From Parvimonas sp035282405 (GTDB lineage: Bacteria; Bacillota; Clostridia; Tissierellales; Peptoniphilaceae): 6,872 bases of DNA. The notes below the pieces were generated by a model that was not told the DNA's origin, ran no database searches, and saw only the letters and a program-made list of their open reading frames with translations. Positions 1-5,604 of the stretch are shown in pieces (within the stretch, counting starts at the first letter, position 1; every line of letters begins with the position of its first letter). The DNA is taken from positions 1-6,872 of the forward strand of contig NZ_JAYKBP010000009.1 of the NCBI RefSeq assembly GCF_035282405.1, read 5' to 3'. The translations under genes were made by a program, and so were the position numbers.

Positions 1-77
1 GAACTGGCAGACGCACAGGACTTAAAATCCTGCGATGTTAACTCATCGTACCGGTTCGATTCCGGTCCTCGGCACCA
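1..77 (+). tRNA. tRNA-Leu (UAA), 5' end cut by window edge
   Basis: The anticodon stem CAGGA/TCCTG encloses the loop CTTAAAA, giving anticodon TAA at 23-25, which reads UUA/UUG leucine codons. The long variable arm typical of Leu tRNAs folds at 34-47 (GATG..CATC), and the T arm is at 51-65 with loop TTCGATT. The 3' acceptor strand CCTCGGC is followed by discriminator A and an encoded CCA at 75-77. About the first 12 bases (the 5' acceptor strand and the start of the D arm) lie before the window. It is the first visible member of a tRNA operon, 6 bases before tRNA-Glu. Confidence 0.95.
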
Positions 78-83
78 GTTTTA

Positions 84-158
84 GGCCCCATGGTCAAGCG
101 GTTAAGACATCGCCCTTTCACGGCGGTAACCCGGGTTCGAATCCCGGTGGGGTCACCA
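84..158 (+). tRNA. tRNA-Glu (UUC)
   Basis: Full cloverleaf: acceptor GGCCCCA pairs with TGGGGTC (one G-U), the anticodon stem TCGCC/GGCGG encloses CTTTCAC with anticodon TTC at 117-119, and the T arm CCGGG-TTCGAAT-CCCGG is perfect. CCA is encoded at 156-158. It decodes GAA/GAG. It lies 6 bases after tRNA-Leu and 14 before tRNA-Met, so all are probably cut from one precursor. Confidence 0.97.
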
Positions 159-172
159 TTTATTTTTTATGT

Positions 173-249
173 GGCGGAGTAGCTCAGTTGGCTAGAGCAT
201 GCGGTTCATACCCGCAGTGTCAGGGGTTCAAATCCCTTCTCCGCTACCA
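173..249 (+). tRNA. tRNA-Met (CAU), elongator type
   Basis: Acceptor GGCGGAG pairs with CTCCGCT, with a G1-U72 wobble at the end that is common in Gram-positive elongator Met tRNAs. The anticodon stem TGCGG/CCGCA encloses TTCATAC, anticodon CAT at 207-209. The anticodon stem lacks the run of three G-C pairs next to the loop, and the acceptor end lacks the C1-A72 mismatch, so it is not the initiator. It resembles elongator Met rather than the lysidine-modified Ile2, although CAT alone cannot separate these. CCA is encoded. Confidence 0.93.
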
Positions 250-285
250 TTTTTATATTATGATATTTATGTTGTGGTTATATTT

Positions 286-361
286 GGGCGCATAGCTCAG
301 TTGGGAGAGCATCTGCCTTACAAGCAGGGGGTCATAGGTTCGAGCCCTATTGTGCCCACCA
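286..361 (+). tRNA. tRNA-Val (UAC)
   Basis: Acceptor GGGCGCA/TGTGCCC is fully paired. The anticodon loop CTTACAA sits between TCTGC and GCAGG, anticodon TAC at 319-321. The T arm ATAGG-TTCGAGC-CCTAT is perfect and CCA is encoded at 359-361. The 36-base spacer before it (250-285) is one of the two longest in the cluster and shows no clear promoter. Confidence 0.97.
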
Positions 362-366
362 AATAC

Positions 367-443
367 GGCCTGGTAGTTCAGTTGGTTAGAATGCTAGCCT
401 GTCACGCTAGAGGTCGTGGGTTCGAGTCCCATCCAGGTCGCCA
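367..443 (+). tRNA. tRNA-Asp (GUC)
   Basis: Acceptor GGCCTGG/CCAGGTC pairs with one G-U. The anticodon stem CTAGC/GCTAG encloses CTGTCAC, anticodon GTC at 401-403. The discriminator is G, the usual identity base for Asp, followed by encoded CCA. It starts 5 bases after tRNA-Val. Confidence 0.97.
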
Positions 444-450
444 CTATTAT

Positions 451-526
<76 letters not shown>

Positions 527-531
527 TATTT

Positions 532-606
532 GCGGGAGTGGCTCAGTGGTAGAGCATCGCCTTGCCAAGGCGAGGGTCGCGAGTTCGAATCTCGTCTTCC
601 GCTCCA
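532..606 (+). tRNA. tRNA-Gly (GCC)
   Basis: Acceptor GCGGGAG pairs with CTTCCGC (one G-U). The anticodon stem TCGCC/GGCGA encloses TTGCCAA, anticodon GCC at 564-566, reading GGU/GGC. The discriminator T and encoded CCA follow. A hairpin begins three bases after its 3' end. Confidence 0.97.
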
Positions 607-608
607 AT

Positions 609-630
609 AACTCAGAATTTATTCTGAGTT
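609..630 (+). terminator. Hairpin between tRNA-Gly and tRNA-Arg (weak terminator or processing signal)
   Basis: AACTCAGAAT at 609-618 is perfectly inverted at 621-630, and the T run 629-632 follows, partly inside the stem. The stem is only moderately GC-rich and the T run is short, so full termination is unlikely. It could be an attenuator that lowers tRNA-Arg relative to the upstream tRNAs, or a guide for RNase cleavage of the precursor. Confidence 0.5.
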
Positions 631-639
631 TTATATTAT

Positions 640-716
640 GTGCCATTAGCTCAGCTGGATAGAGCGTTTGGCTACGGACCAAAAGGCCAGGGGTTCGAAT
701 CCTCTATGGCACGCCA
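640..716 (+). tRNA. tRNA-Arg (ACG)
   Basis: Acceptor GTGCCAT/ATGGCAC is perfect. The anticodon stem TTTGG/CCAAA encloses CTACGGA, anticodon ACG at 674-676. From general knowledge, A34 of this tRNA is deaminated to inosine by TadA so that it reads CGU/CGC/CGA. The discriminator is G and CCA is encoded at 714-716. It is the last tRNA of the cluster. Confidence 0.97.
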
Positions 717-721
717 AATAA

Positions 722-745
722 AGTAATTGCATTTTTGTGATTACT
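722..745 (+). other. Small hairpin just after tRNA-Arg
   Basis: AGTAAT at 722-727 pairs with ATTACT at 740-745. The stem continues inward through two G-U pairs, C-G and A-T to a TTTT loop, giving 10 bp in all. It is not followed by a long T run, so it is more likely a 3' processing or stabilising structure, or an accessory to the terminator 12 bases further on. Confidence 0.4.
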
Positions 746-756
746 AAATTTTATAT

Positions 757-790
757 AAGAATCAGATAAATTTTATTTGATTCTTTTTTT
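757..790 (+). terminator. Terminator of the tRNA operon
   Basis: AAGAATCA at 757-764 pairs with TGATTCTT at 778-785. The stem extends inward by a G-U and four A-T pairs to a 3-base loop (about 13 bp), and T7 runs over 784-790. The position, 40 bases after tRNA-Arg, and the U-tract fit a Rho-independent terminator. Confidence 0.8.
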
Positions 791-991
791 GTGCAGATTA
801 CTTTGTATAAAGAATATTTTAGATTAAATTTCTTTTTTAAAAAGTGGGTATAACATTTTTGATAGCAATATGCTTAATAATAGATATAAAAAGGTTTTTT
901 TAATAATATGTTTTATGTTAATTTTATTTTATATATAGTACACCATTTTATAAAATTTATATATTTATTATGAATTAAAGTCATTTTTATA
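791..991. other. AT-rich gene-free stretch
   Basis: About 200 bases between the tRNA terminator and the next promoter hold no gene I can support on either strand. The only local structure is a 12-bp palindrome ATTTTATAAAAT at 945-956, which is not remarkable in sequence this AT-rich. A 22-codon frame at 870-938 lacks a ribosome binding site and was not called. Confidence 0.6.
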
Positions 992-1020
992 TTGTATTTT
1001 ATTAGCTTTAATGATATAAT
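992..1020 (+). promoter_or_regulatory. Sigma-A promoter of the hydrolase-permease operon
   Basis: A -35 box TTGTAT (992-997), a 17-base spacer and a perfect -10 box TATAAT (1015-1020) preceded by the extended -10 TGA at 1012-1014. The predicted start of transcription is near 1027, giving a short leader of about 24 bases that contains the AAGGAGG site. No room is left for a riboswitch or attenuator. Confidence 0.8.
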
Positions 1021-1050
1021 TGTTAAGACACTATTTAAGGAGGCGATTTT

Positions 1051-1788
1051 ATGAAACCGGTTATTGGGATTTCAGGAAGTATTTTAATTAATAAAGGTGA
1101 TACTTTTTTAGGATATAGAAGATCTTATGTTAATCAAGATTATGTTGAAGCTATATTAAGAGCAGGTGGTATTCCTTTTATTATACCATTTAATGAAGAT
1201 TTAGAAAGTACTAGGGAAATGGTTAAACAAGTTGATGGAATTATTTTATCTGGTGGACATGATGTAGATCCACACAATTATGGAGAAGAACCACTATTAA
1301 AAATTGGTGAAGTTTTTCCTGAAAGAGATGCTTTTGATATGGAAATATACAAAACTGCTATTGAGTTAAAGAAACCTATTTTTGGTATTTGTAGAGGGTA
1401 TCAGATAATTAACGTTGTTAATGGGGGAACTTTGTATCAAGATTTATCTTATGCTGATTTTGTTAAGCTTAAACATAATCAAGGTGATAATCCAAGTCAA
1501 GCTACTCATTTTGTAGAATTGGAAGAAGGAACTTTTTTAAGAAATATTTTAGGTGAAGAATATAAAGTAAATAGTTTTCATCATCAAATAGTAAAAGATG
1601 TTGCACTTGGGTTTAAAATTGTCGCAAAAAGCTCTGATGGAGTTGTTGAATCTATTGAAAAAATTACAGAAGATTGTTTTGTAGTTGGAGTTCAATGGCA
1701 TCCGGAAATGTTGTCAACAAAGCATTTAGATTCTCAAAGAATATTTGACGAATTCATAAAAAATGTTGAAGAAAGAAAGAATAAATAG
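1051..1788 (+). CDS. Gamma-glutamyl hydrolase-like class I glutamine amidotransferase (PuuD / peptidase C26 family)
   Basis: 245 aa, the usual size for PuuD-type enzymes, predicted to be cytoplasmic with no signal peptide. The fold's landmarks are in order: N-terminal strand KPVIGISG (2-8), LSGGHDVDP (66-74) as the oxyanion/glycine segment, ERDAFD (91-96), nucleophile elbow GICRGYQ with Cys114 (112-118), SFHHQ (175-179), and GVQWHPE with His217 and Glu219 completing the triad. Family members hydrolyse gamma-glutamyl bonds, the best known being gamma-glutamyl-GABA in putrescine breakdown. No synthase domain is attached, so this is a stand-alone hydrolase. AAGGAGG at 1037-1043 lies 7 bases before the ATG, and the promoter is at 992-1020. 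It is followed after 39 bases by an amino acid permease, probably on the same transcript. The other Puu genes are absent, so the true substrate may be another gamma-glutamyl amine or peptide. The family is secure; the substrate is not. Confidence 0.9.
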   Translation: MKPVIGISGSILINKGDTFLGYRRSYVNQDYVEAILRAGGIPFIIPFNEDLESTREMVKQVDGIILSGGHDVDPHNYGEEPLLKIGEVFPERDAFDMEIYKTAIELKKPIFGICRGYQIINVVNGGTLYQDLSYADFVKLKHNQGDNPSQATHFVELEEGTFLRNILGEEYKVNSFHHQIVKDVALGFKIVAKSSDGVVESIEKITEDCFVVGVQWHPEMLSTKHLDSQRIFDEFIKNVEERKNK

Positions 1789-1827
1789 TTTTAATTTTGA
1801 TTAAAGCTATAAAGGAGGAATTATTTA

Positions 1828-3213
1828 ATGGATAAGAAAAAAATGGGATTTTGGTCAATAGTACTTTTGACTATAAATTCAATAATTGGGACAGGTATAT
1901 TTTTATCACCTGGTAGTGTTGCTAAATCTGCAGGTGCACAAGCTCCAATGATTTATATAGTAGCTGCTGTATTTACTTCTATGCTAGCTATTACTTTTGC
2001 TTCTGCTGCGAAATATGTTACAAAGAGTGGGGCAGCTTATGCTTATACTAAGGCAGCTTTTGGTAATAATATAGGACAATATGTAGGGGTTACTAGGGTT
2101 ATAGCAGCTAGTATTGCCTGGGGAACAATGGGAACATATGTTGTTAGAACTACATTAAAAATATTTGGTTTTGATTCTGCTAATTTAACTTATGTTACAA
2201 TAGGATTTTTAGTATTAATGTCAATTTTATTATTAATAAATATTTTTGGTACAAAACTTTTAACAACAATTAGTGATATTTCTACAATTGGTAAAGTTTT
2301 AGCTTTAGTAGTTACTATTATAGCCGGTGTTGCAATTTTAGCTTATACTGGAACTTCACATATATCTGAGTTAAGTTTATTAAAAGCTAAAGATGGAACT
2401 TCATTGATAAAAGGAATGAATGCAACTACTTTTGTTACAGCTGTAATTGCAGCTTTCTATGCTTTTACTGGTTTTGAATCAGTTGCGAGTGGATCTCAAG
2501 ATATGGAAGAACCTGAAAAGAATTTACCAAGAGCAATTCCTTTGGCAATTGGTATAATTGCAGCTATTTACTTTGGAATAGTTTTAGTTGGTATGCATGT
2601 TAATCCAGTAGCATTAGTTCAATCAAAAGAAGTTGTTGTATTAGCTTCAATTTTTACTAATCCTATACTAGAAAAAGTTGTTGTTTTAGGGGCATTGGTT
2701 TCAATGTTTGGTATAAATGTTGCTGCTTCTTTCCATACTCCACGTGTTTTAGAAGCTATGGCTAAGGAAAAACAAGTTCCTGAAATTTTTGCCAAGAGAT
2801 TATCAAATGATTTACCATTACCAGCATTTTTATTTACAGCTTTATTTGCGATAATTATTCCTTTAAGTTTTAGATATGATTCTACAGGAATAGCGATTAT
2901 AAGTTCAATTTCACGTTTTGTTCAATTTTTAATCGTACCTTTAGCAGTTGTAATTTTCTACTATGGAAAGTCAAAAGAATCTATATTAGATTCAAAGAAG
3001 AATATGATAACTGATGTTGTTATTCCTTTGATAGCATTATTACTTTCTGTTTTACTTCTTGTAAAATTTGATTGGAAAGGACAATTTTCAATTAAGGACC
3101 CTACAGGTGCAGTTTTAACAAATTATAAAGCAATTATATCAATGTTTGTTGGCTATGTTGTTTTACCAGTTATTATGTTTATGTATGTTAAAACAAAGAA
3201 AGAAAACAAATAA
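1828..3213 (+). CDS. APC-superfamily amino acid permease
   Basis: 461 aa, very hydrophobic, consistent with the roughly 12 membrane helices and length normal for the amino acid-polyamine-organocation family. TM1 carries the unwound substrate-binding motif GTGIF (21-25) in TINSIIGTGIFLSPG. TM6 and the loop after it show the family signature FYAFTGFES (210-218) followed by MEEPEKNLPRAIP (226-238). The loop near residues 303-323 has HTPRVLEAMAKEKQVPE, matching the usual R-x-x-x-A-M-A-x-x-x-x-x-P pattern. It would move an amino acid or amine across the cytoplasmic membrane, by proton symport or by exchange. AAAGGAGG at 1811-1818 is 9 bases before the ATG. There is no promoter or terminator in the 39-base gap after the hydrolase gene, so the two are almost certainly co-transcribed; the permease may import the gamma-glutamyl substrate or exchange it for the product. 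The substrate cannot be read from the sequence. Confidence 0.92.
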   Translation: MDKKKMGFWSIVLLTINSIIGTGIFLSPGSVAKSAGAQAPMIYIVAAVFTSMLAITFASAAKYVTKSGAAYAYTKAAFGNNIGQYVGVTRVIAASIAWGTMGTYVVRTTLKIFGFDSANLTYVTIGFLVLMSILLLINIFGTKLLTTISDISTIGKVLALVVTIIAGVAILAYTGTSHISELSLLKAKDGTSLIKGMNATTFVTAVIAAFYAFTGFESVASGSQDMEEPEKNLPRAIPLAIGIIAAIYFGIVLVGMHVNPVALVQSKEVVVLASIFTNPILEKVVVLGALVSMFGINVAASFHTPRVLEAMAKEKQVPEIFAKRLSNDLPLPAFLFTALFAIIIPLSFRYDSTGIAIISSISRFVQFLIVPLAVVIFYYGKSKESILDSKKNMITDVVIPLIALLLSVLLLVKFDWKGQFSIKDPTGAVLTNYKAIISMFVGYVVLPVIMFMYVKTKKENK

Positions 3214-3286
3214 GTTATAGTATAAAGTAAAATTAGCTACTTGATTTTAAATTATTGAGTAAAGAAAATGCTTTAAATTTATAATT

Positions 3287-3318
3287 ATAGAGAAGAATGT
3301 ATTTCTTCTCTATTTTTT
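3287..3318 (+). terminator. Terminator of the hydrolase-permease operon
   Basis: ATAGAGAAGAA (3287-3297) is a perfect 11-bp inverted repeat of TTCTTCTCTAT (3303-3313) around a 5-base loop, followed by T6 (3313-3318). It lies about 73 bases after the permease stop codon, and the next gene begins 39 bases later. Confidence 0.88.
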
Positions 3319-3330
3319 ATTAAAGGTTTA

Positions 3331-3339
3331 TGGTAAAAT
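3331..3339 (+). promoter_or_regulatory. Possible extended -10 promoter for the exporter operon
   Basis: TGG-TAAAAT (3331-3339) matches an extended -10 with one mismatch. No good -35 box lies 16-18 bases upstream, where the terminator T run sits. The predicted transcript would start near 3346, leaving a leader of only about 12 bases that contains the GAGGTG site. A promoter is expected here because a strong terminator precedes the gene, but this exact placement is tentative. Confidence 0.45.
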
Positions 3340-3357
3340 ATATCTAGAGGTGATTTT

Positions 3358-4134
3358 ATGAAAAATAAATTTTTAAATATAAAATACATCATAGGAAAAT
3401 TTTTAGTTTTATTTTTAATTTCCATATTAAGTTTTAATTTTGTATATAAAAATTCTTTTGCAGATGATAATTTTGATAGAGCTAATAGAATTTATGATAT
3501 GGATTATAGGAGTTTTTTTATAGGAAATATTATTGATGATTCTAATGGAAAATTTAAGATAAAAGTTACTACAATTTTTTTAGGAGAAAATCTTAAAGAA
3601 ATTGAAGTGCCTAAATTTAAAGAGTATAGTTATAGTAGATTAACTCCAGCAAAAGGAGATTATTTTGTAGGAATTTTGAAAAAGGATAATACTTTAGATT
3701 TGACTTGGATTTTTAAAGCTACTTCCGGTAACTATAAAACACTATATTTGGCAAATGATAAAGATCCTGAAAATTCAGAGATTAAGTTATTTCAAAATAT
3801 GATAAATAAGGGCGATTATGTTCCTAATCTTGACGAAATTGAAAAAAATAAGAGATTAGAGGCAAATAAATACTCAAAACCAAAAGATGATTTTAGTAAA
3901 AATTATGATGAATTAACGGAAGAAGAAAAGAAAAAAAGACTTGAAGCAGTTAATGAAAAGTCTGAAAAAGATTATAAAGAAAGAATGGAAGCTATTGCTA
4001 ATTTTGTAAAAAATCCTGTTCTTTTGATTGTTCCTGCAATTTTATTTTTGTTAATATTTTATGTTGTTCGTTCAAAAAGAAAATTTTTAAAAGAAATGGA
4101 AGAACGTGATGATGAATACGATAATGAAGAATAA
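3358..4134 (+). CDS. Unrecognised secreted, C-terminally membrane-anchored protein
   Basis: 258 aa; I do not recognise the family. Visible parts: a basic N-terminus and hydrophobic core (about 12-29) ending in SFADD, a plausible signal peptidase I site after Ala35; a soluble domain of about 45-135 rich in beta-type segments (FFIGNIID, FKIKVTTIFLG, GDYFVGILKKD, LTWIFKATSGNYKTLYL); a highly charged, probably helical segment 160-215 with repeated RLEA/RMEA units (166, 194, 209); a membrane helix about 220-237; then a basic stop-transfer stretch RSKRK and an acidic tail ending DDEYDNEE. The predicted topology is outside domain, one anchor, short cytoplasmic tail. The 45-130 domain's alternation of strands after a GxI start loosely resembles an OB/NTR-like fold, but that is a guess. 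GAGGTG at 3347-3352 sets the ATG. Its last 26 bases overlap the next gene, so it is translated together with the split exporter and may be its extracytoplasmic partner. Confidence 0.8.
   Translation: MKNKFLNIKYIIGKFLVLFLISILSFNFVYKNSFADDNFDRANRIYDMDYRSFFIGNIIDDSNGKFKIKVTTIFLGENLKEIEVPKFKEYSYSRLTPAKGDYFVGILKKDNTLDLTWIFKATSGNYKTLYLANDKDPENSEIKLFQNMINKGDYVPNLDEIEKNKRLEANKYSKPKDDFSKNYDELTEEEKKKRLEAVNEKSEKDYKERMEAIANFVKNPVLLIVPAILFLLIFYVVRSKRKFLKEMEERDDEYDNEE
4098..4102 (+). promoter_or_regulatory. Weak ribosome binding site inside the upstream gene, placing the YjjP-like start
   Basis: GGAAG here, within the end of the preceding coding region, is the only Shine-Dalgarno-like sequence nearby. It is 6 bases from ATG 4109, 3 from GTG 4106 and 9 from ATG 4112. 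It favours 4109 or 4112. The in-frame ATG at 4124 has no site of its own. Being weak and inside a translated region, it implies translational coupling. Confidence 0.45.
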
Positions 4135-4900
4135 TTCTGTAAACAGTGATTATGAAGCGAAGAAATTATTAAATTTTAGTATAAAATTTTCTTACTCTTT
4201 GCTTTATAACGGAGCAGAGGTTTATAGAGTAGAGGATAGTATAAATAGAATTTGTAAATCTTTTGAAAATATTAAAGCAGTTAATACTTTTGCATTAAGC
4301 AATATGGTAATTATTTCATTTGTATATAATGGAACTAATTATACAAGTATGAGAAGGTTGAATGATTCAGGAAAAAATTTAGAAAAAATAGCTTTGCTAA
4401 ATGATTTATCTAGGAATATAGTTTCTGGTAAAGTTGATATTGATGAAGCTTTTAAAGAACTAAAAAGCATTAAAAATAGGAGTTCTTACAGTAATATAGC
4501 TACTGTTTTGTTAATTACTTTATCGGCTCCATTTTTAGCATTTATTTTTGGTGGAACTTTAAGTGATTTTATTCCTGCATCTATGGCTATGCTTGTAGAA
4601 ATGGTATTTTTACTTTATGTTGAAAAATTAAAGTTACCATCATTTTTAACAACTTTTTTATCTGCATGTGCAGTTGCTCTTTTTACGATGACTATGTCTA
4701 AGGTTGTTCATATTGAAAATGTGTCAAGTATTATGATTGCGGGAATTGTTCCTCTGTTTCCAGGAATACAGATAACAAATTCTATGAGAGATATTTTATC
4801 TGGAGATATTTTGTCGGGGATAATTGGAATAATGTCTGCTATATTTACTGCGGTTTCTATTGCAGTTGGTGTTGTTTTAGTTCTTAGACTTTTTGGATAG
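4109..4900 (+). CDS. ThrE/YjjP-like exporter, N-terminal component (DUF1212 type)
   Basis: 263 aa from ATG 4109 (GTG 4106, ATG 4112 and ATG 4124 are also in frame; a 26-base overlap with the upstream gene makes the exact start uncertain). The cytoplasmic N-terminal domain carries the family hallmark LLYNGAEVYRVEDSINRIC (31-49). From about residue 130 there are roughly five membrane segments (about 131-148, 150-171, 177-198, 206-222, 235-261), and the second hallmark AGIVPLFPGI with ITNSMRDILSGD follows (211-233). In ThrE (Corynebacterium threonine/serine exporter) this and the next protein are fused. In E. coli the split pair is YjjP (about 256 aa) and YjjB (about 157 aa), reported to act in succinate export. 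The sizes match the split form closely. It should form an inner-membrane exporter with the next gene product, 8 bases downstream. The substrate (threonine/serine or a dicarboxylate) cannot be decided from sequence. Confidence 0.9.
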   Translation: MMNTIMKNNSVNSDYEAKKLLNFSIKFSYSLLYNGAEVYRVEDSINRICKSFENIKAVNTFALSNMVIISFVYNGTNYTSMRRLNDSGKNLEKIALLNDLSRNIVSGKVDIDEAFKELKSIKNRSSYSNIATVLLITLSAPFLAFIFGGTLSDFIPASMAMLVEMVFLLYVEKLKLPSFLTTFLSACAVALFTMTMSKVVHIENVSSIMIAGIVPLFPGIQITNSMRDILSGDILSGIIGIMSAIFTAVSIAVGVVLVLRLFG

Positions 4901-4908
4901 GTGGTTTT

Positions 4909-5394
4909 ATGGATTTATTTTTAAATATAATTTGTGCGATTGTATCAAGTATTGCATTTTCAATATTCTTTATAGTTCCAAAAAAAGCTATTATTTATTG
5001 TTCTATTACCGGAACAATTAGCTGGATTGTTTATTATTTTTGTAGTAAGCATTTAGGAAATGCTGTTAGTAATTTAATTGCATCCGTTATTGTAGGACTA
5101 TTCGCAGAATATTTTTCGGTGAAATTGAAAATGCCTTCTACAGTATTTTTATATATTGGGATTGTAATGTTGGTTCCAGGATATGGAATGTATCATACAA
5201 TGGAATATTTTGCAAAAAATGAGTATTTATTAGCTTTAGATAGTGGAATAAGTACAGTTGTACATGCAGGATCTATAGCAATTGGCGTTTTGGTTTCTGC
5301 AGTGTTTTCCAAATCAATTAAGAGAGTGAAATTTGATAGAGTTAATAAATTTAATGAAATAACAGAAAAAATTGGAGAATTTACAGAAAAATAA
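4909..5394 (+). CDS. ThrE/YjjB-like exporter, C-terminal component (ThrE_2 type)
   Basis: 161 aa, almost all membrane: helices at about 4-23, 27-44, 51-70, 76-96 and 107-134, then a charged cytoplasmic tail. The family signature is the stretch AEYFSVKLKMPSTVF (66-80) leading to VMLVPGYGMYHTM (86-98), where the R/K-x-P and VPG motifs of YjjB/ThrE_2 proteins are expected. AGGTGG at 4899-4904 overlaps the upstream stop codon and lies 4 bases before the ATG, so translation is coupled to the YjjP-like gene. Both halves are needed for the known family exporters, so this gene should supply the second half of one transporter. The operon ends in the strong terminator at 5411-5461. Confidence 0.9.
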   Translation: MDLFLNIICAIVSSIAFSIFFIVPKKAIIYCSITGTISWIVYYFCSKHLGNAVSNLIASVIVGLFAEYFSVKLKMPSTVFLYIGIVMLVPGYGMYHTMEYFAKNEYLLALDSGISTVVHAGSIAIGVLVSAVFSKSIKRVKFDRVNKFNEITEKIGEFTEK

Positions 5395-5410
5395 AAATAT
5401 TATAAATTTT

Positions 5411-5461
5411 AAAATCGACTTTTTTACGAAAAATTTTTTTGTAAAAAGGTTGATTTTTTTT
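5411..5461 (+). terminator. Terminator of the split-exporter operon
   Basis: The arms 5412-5427 and 5441-5456 form a 16-bp stem with two G-U pairs (A5411-T5457 extends it by one more). The loop is A/T-rich and T8 runs over 5454-5461. The stem is long but A/T-rich. Its 3' arm contains TTGATT, which doubles as the -35 box of the selC promoter. The A-rich 5' side gives only a short T run on the other strand, so reverse-strand termination would be weak. Confidence 0.85.
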
Positions 5462-5478
5462 ATTAAATAATGTATAAT
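5450..5478 (+). promoter_or_regulatory. selC promoter, overlapping the upstream terminator
   Basis: TTGATT (5450-5455), a 17-base spacer and a perfect TATAAT (5473-5478). Transcription should start near 5485, giving about 11 bases of 5' precursor before the tRNA. The -35 box lies in the descending arm of the exporter terminator. Confidence 0.75.
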
Positions 5479-5495
5479 ACTTAATGTTGCTTTAT

Positions 5496-5592
5496 GGGAG
5501 TAGATGAGTTCTGGTGTGCTCTCTGGTCTTCAAAACCAGCATAAGGAGTTTGTAGCTTCTTAGGTGGGTTCGATTCCCACATATTCCCGCCA
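5496..5592 (+). tRNA. selC: Selenocysteine tRNA, tRNA-Sec (UCA)
   Basis: 97 bases with the features of bacterial tRNA-Sec. The anticodon stem CTGGT/ACCAG encloses CTTCAAA with anticodon TCA at 5530-5532, reading UGA. The D arm is extended (GAGTTC 5506-5511 against GTGCTC 5516-5521, one mismatch) with a short TGGT loop. A long variable arm TAAGGAG/CTTCTTA (5542-5548, 5556-5562) and a perfect 5-bp T arm GTGGG/CCCAC with loop TTCGATT follow, then discriminator G and encoded CCA (5590-5592). The acceptor GGGAGTAG/ATATTCCC forms seven pairs including one G-U; the eighth, normally a pair in bacterial tRNA-Sec, is G5503 opposite A5581. The role is known: it is charged with serine, converted to selenocysteine by SelA using selenophosphate from SelD, and delivered by SelB. 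None of those genes is in the window. It has its own promoter and no clear terminator of its own. Confidence 0.95.
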
Positions 5593-5604
5593 AATTTTTA
5601 CATA

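Noticed and set aside
250..285. Internal promoter in the tRNA-Met to tRNA-Val spacer
   Set aside because: TATATT-like hexamers are present but no matching -35 box at the right distance; the spacer is just AT-rich.
870..938. 22-codon frame for a basic, hydrophobic peptide (begins MLNNRYKKVF), resembling a small toxin or a signal-peptide remnant
   Set aside because: No Shine-Dalgarno site within reach of the ATG and no promoter or antisense RNA signal; A/T-rich DNA readily yields Lys/Phe/Ile/Leu-rich short frames.
945..956. Palindrome ATTTTATAAAAT as a regulatory operator
   Set aside because: Only A/T bases in a very AT-rich gap, 36 bases before the nearest -35 box; similar palindromes are expected by chance.
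5542..5562. Hairpin TAAGGAG/CTTCTTA as a terminator or operator
   Set aside because: It is the long variable arm of tRNA-Sec.
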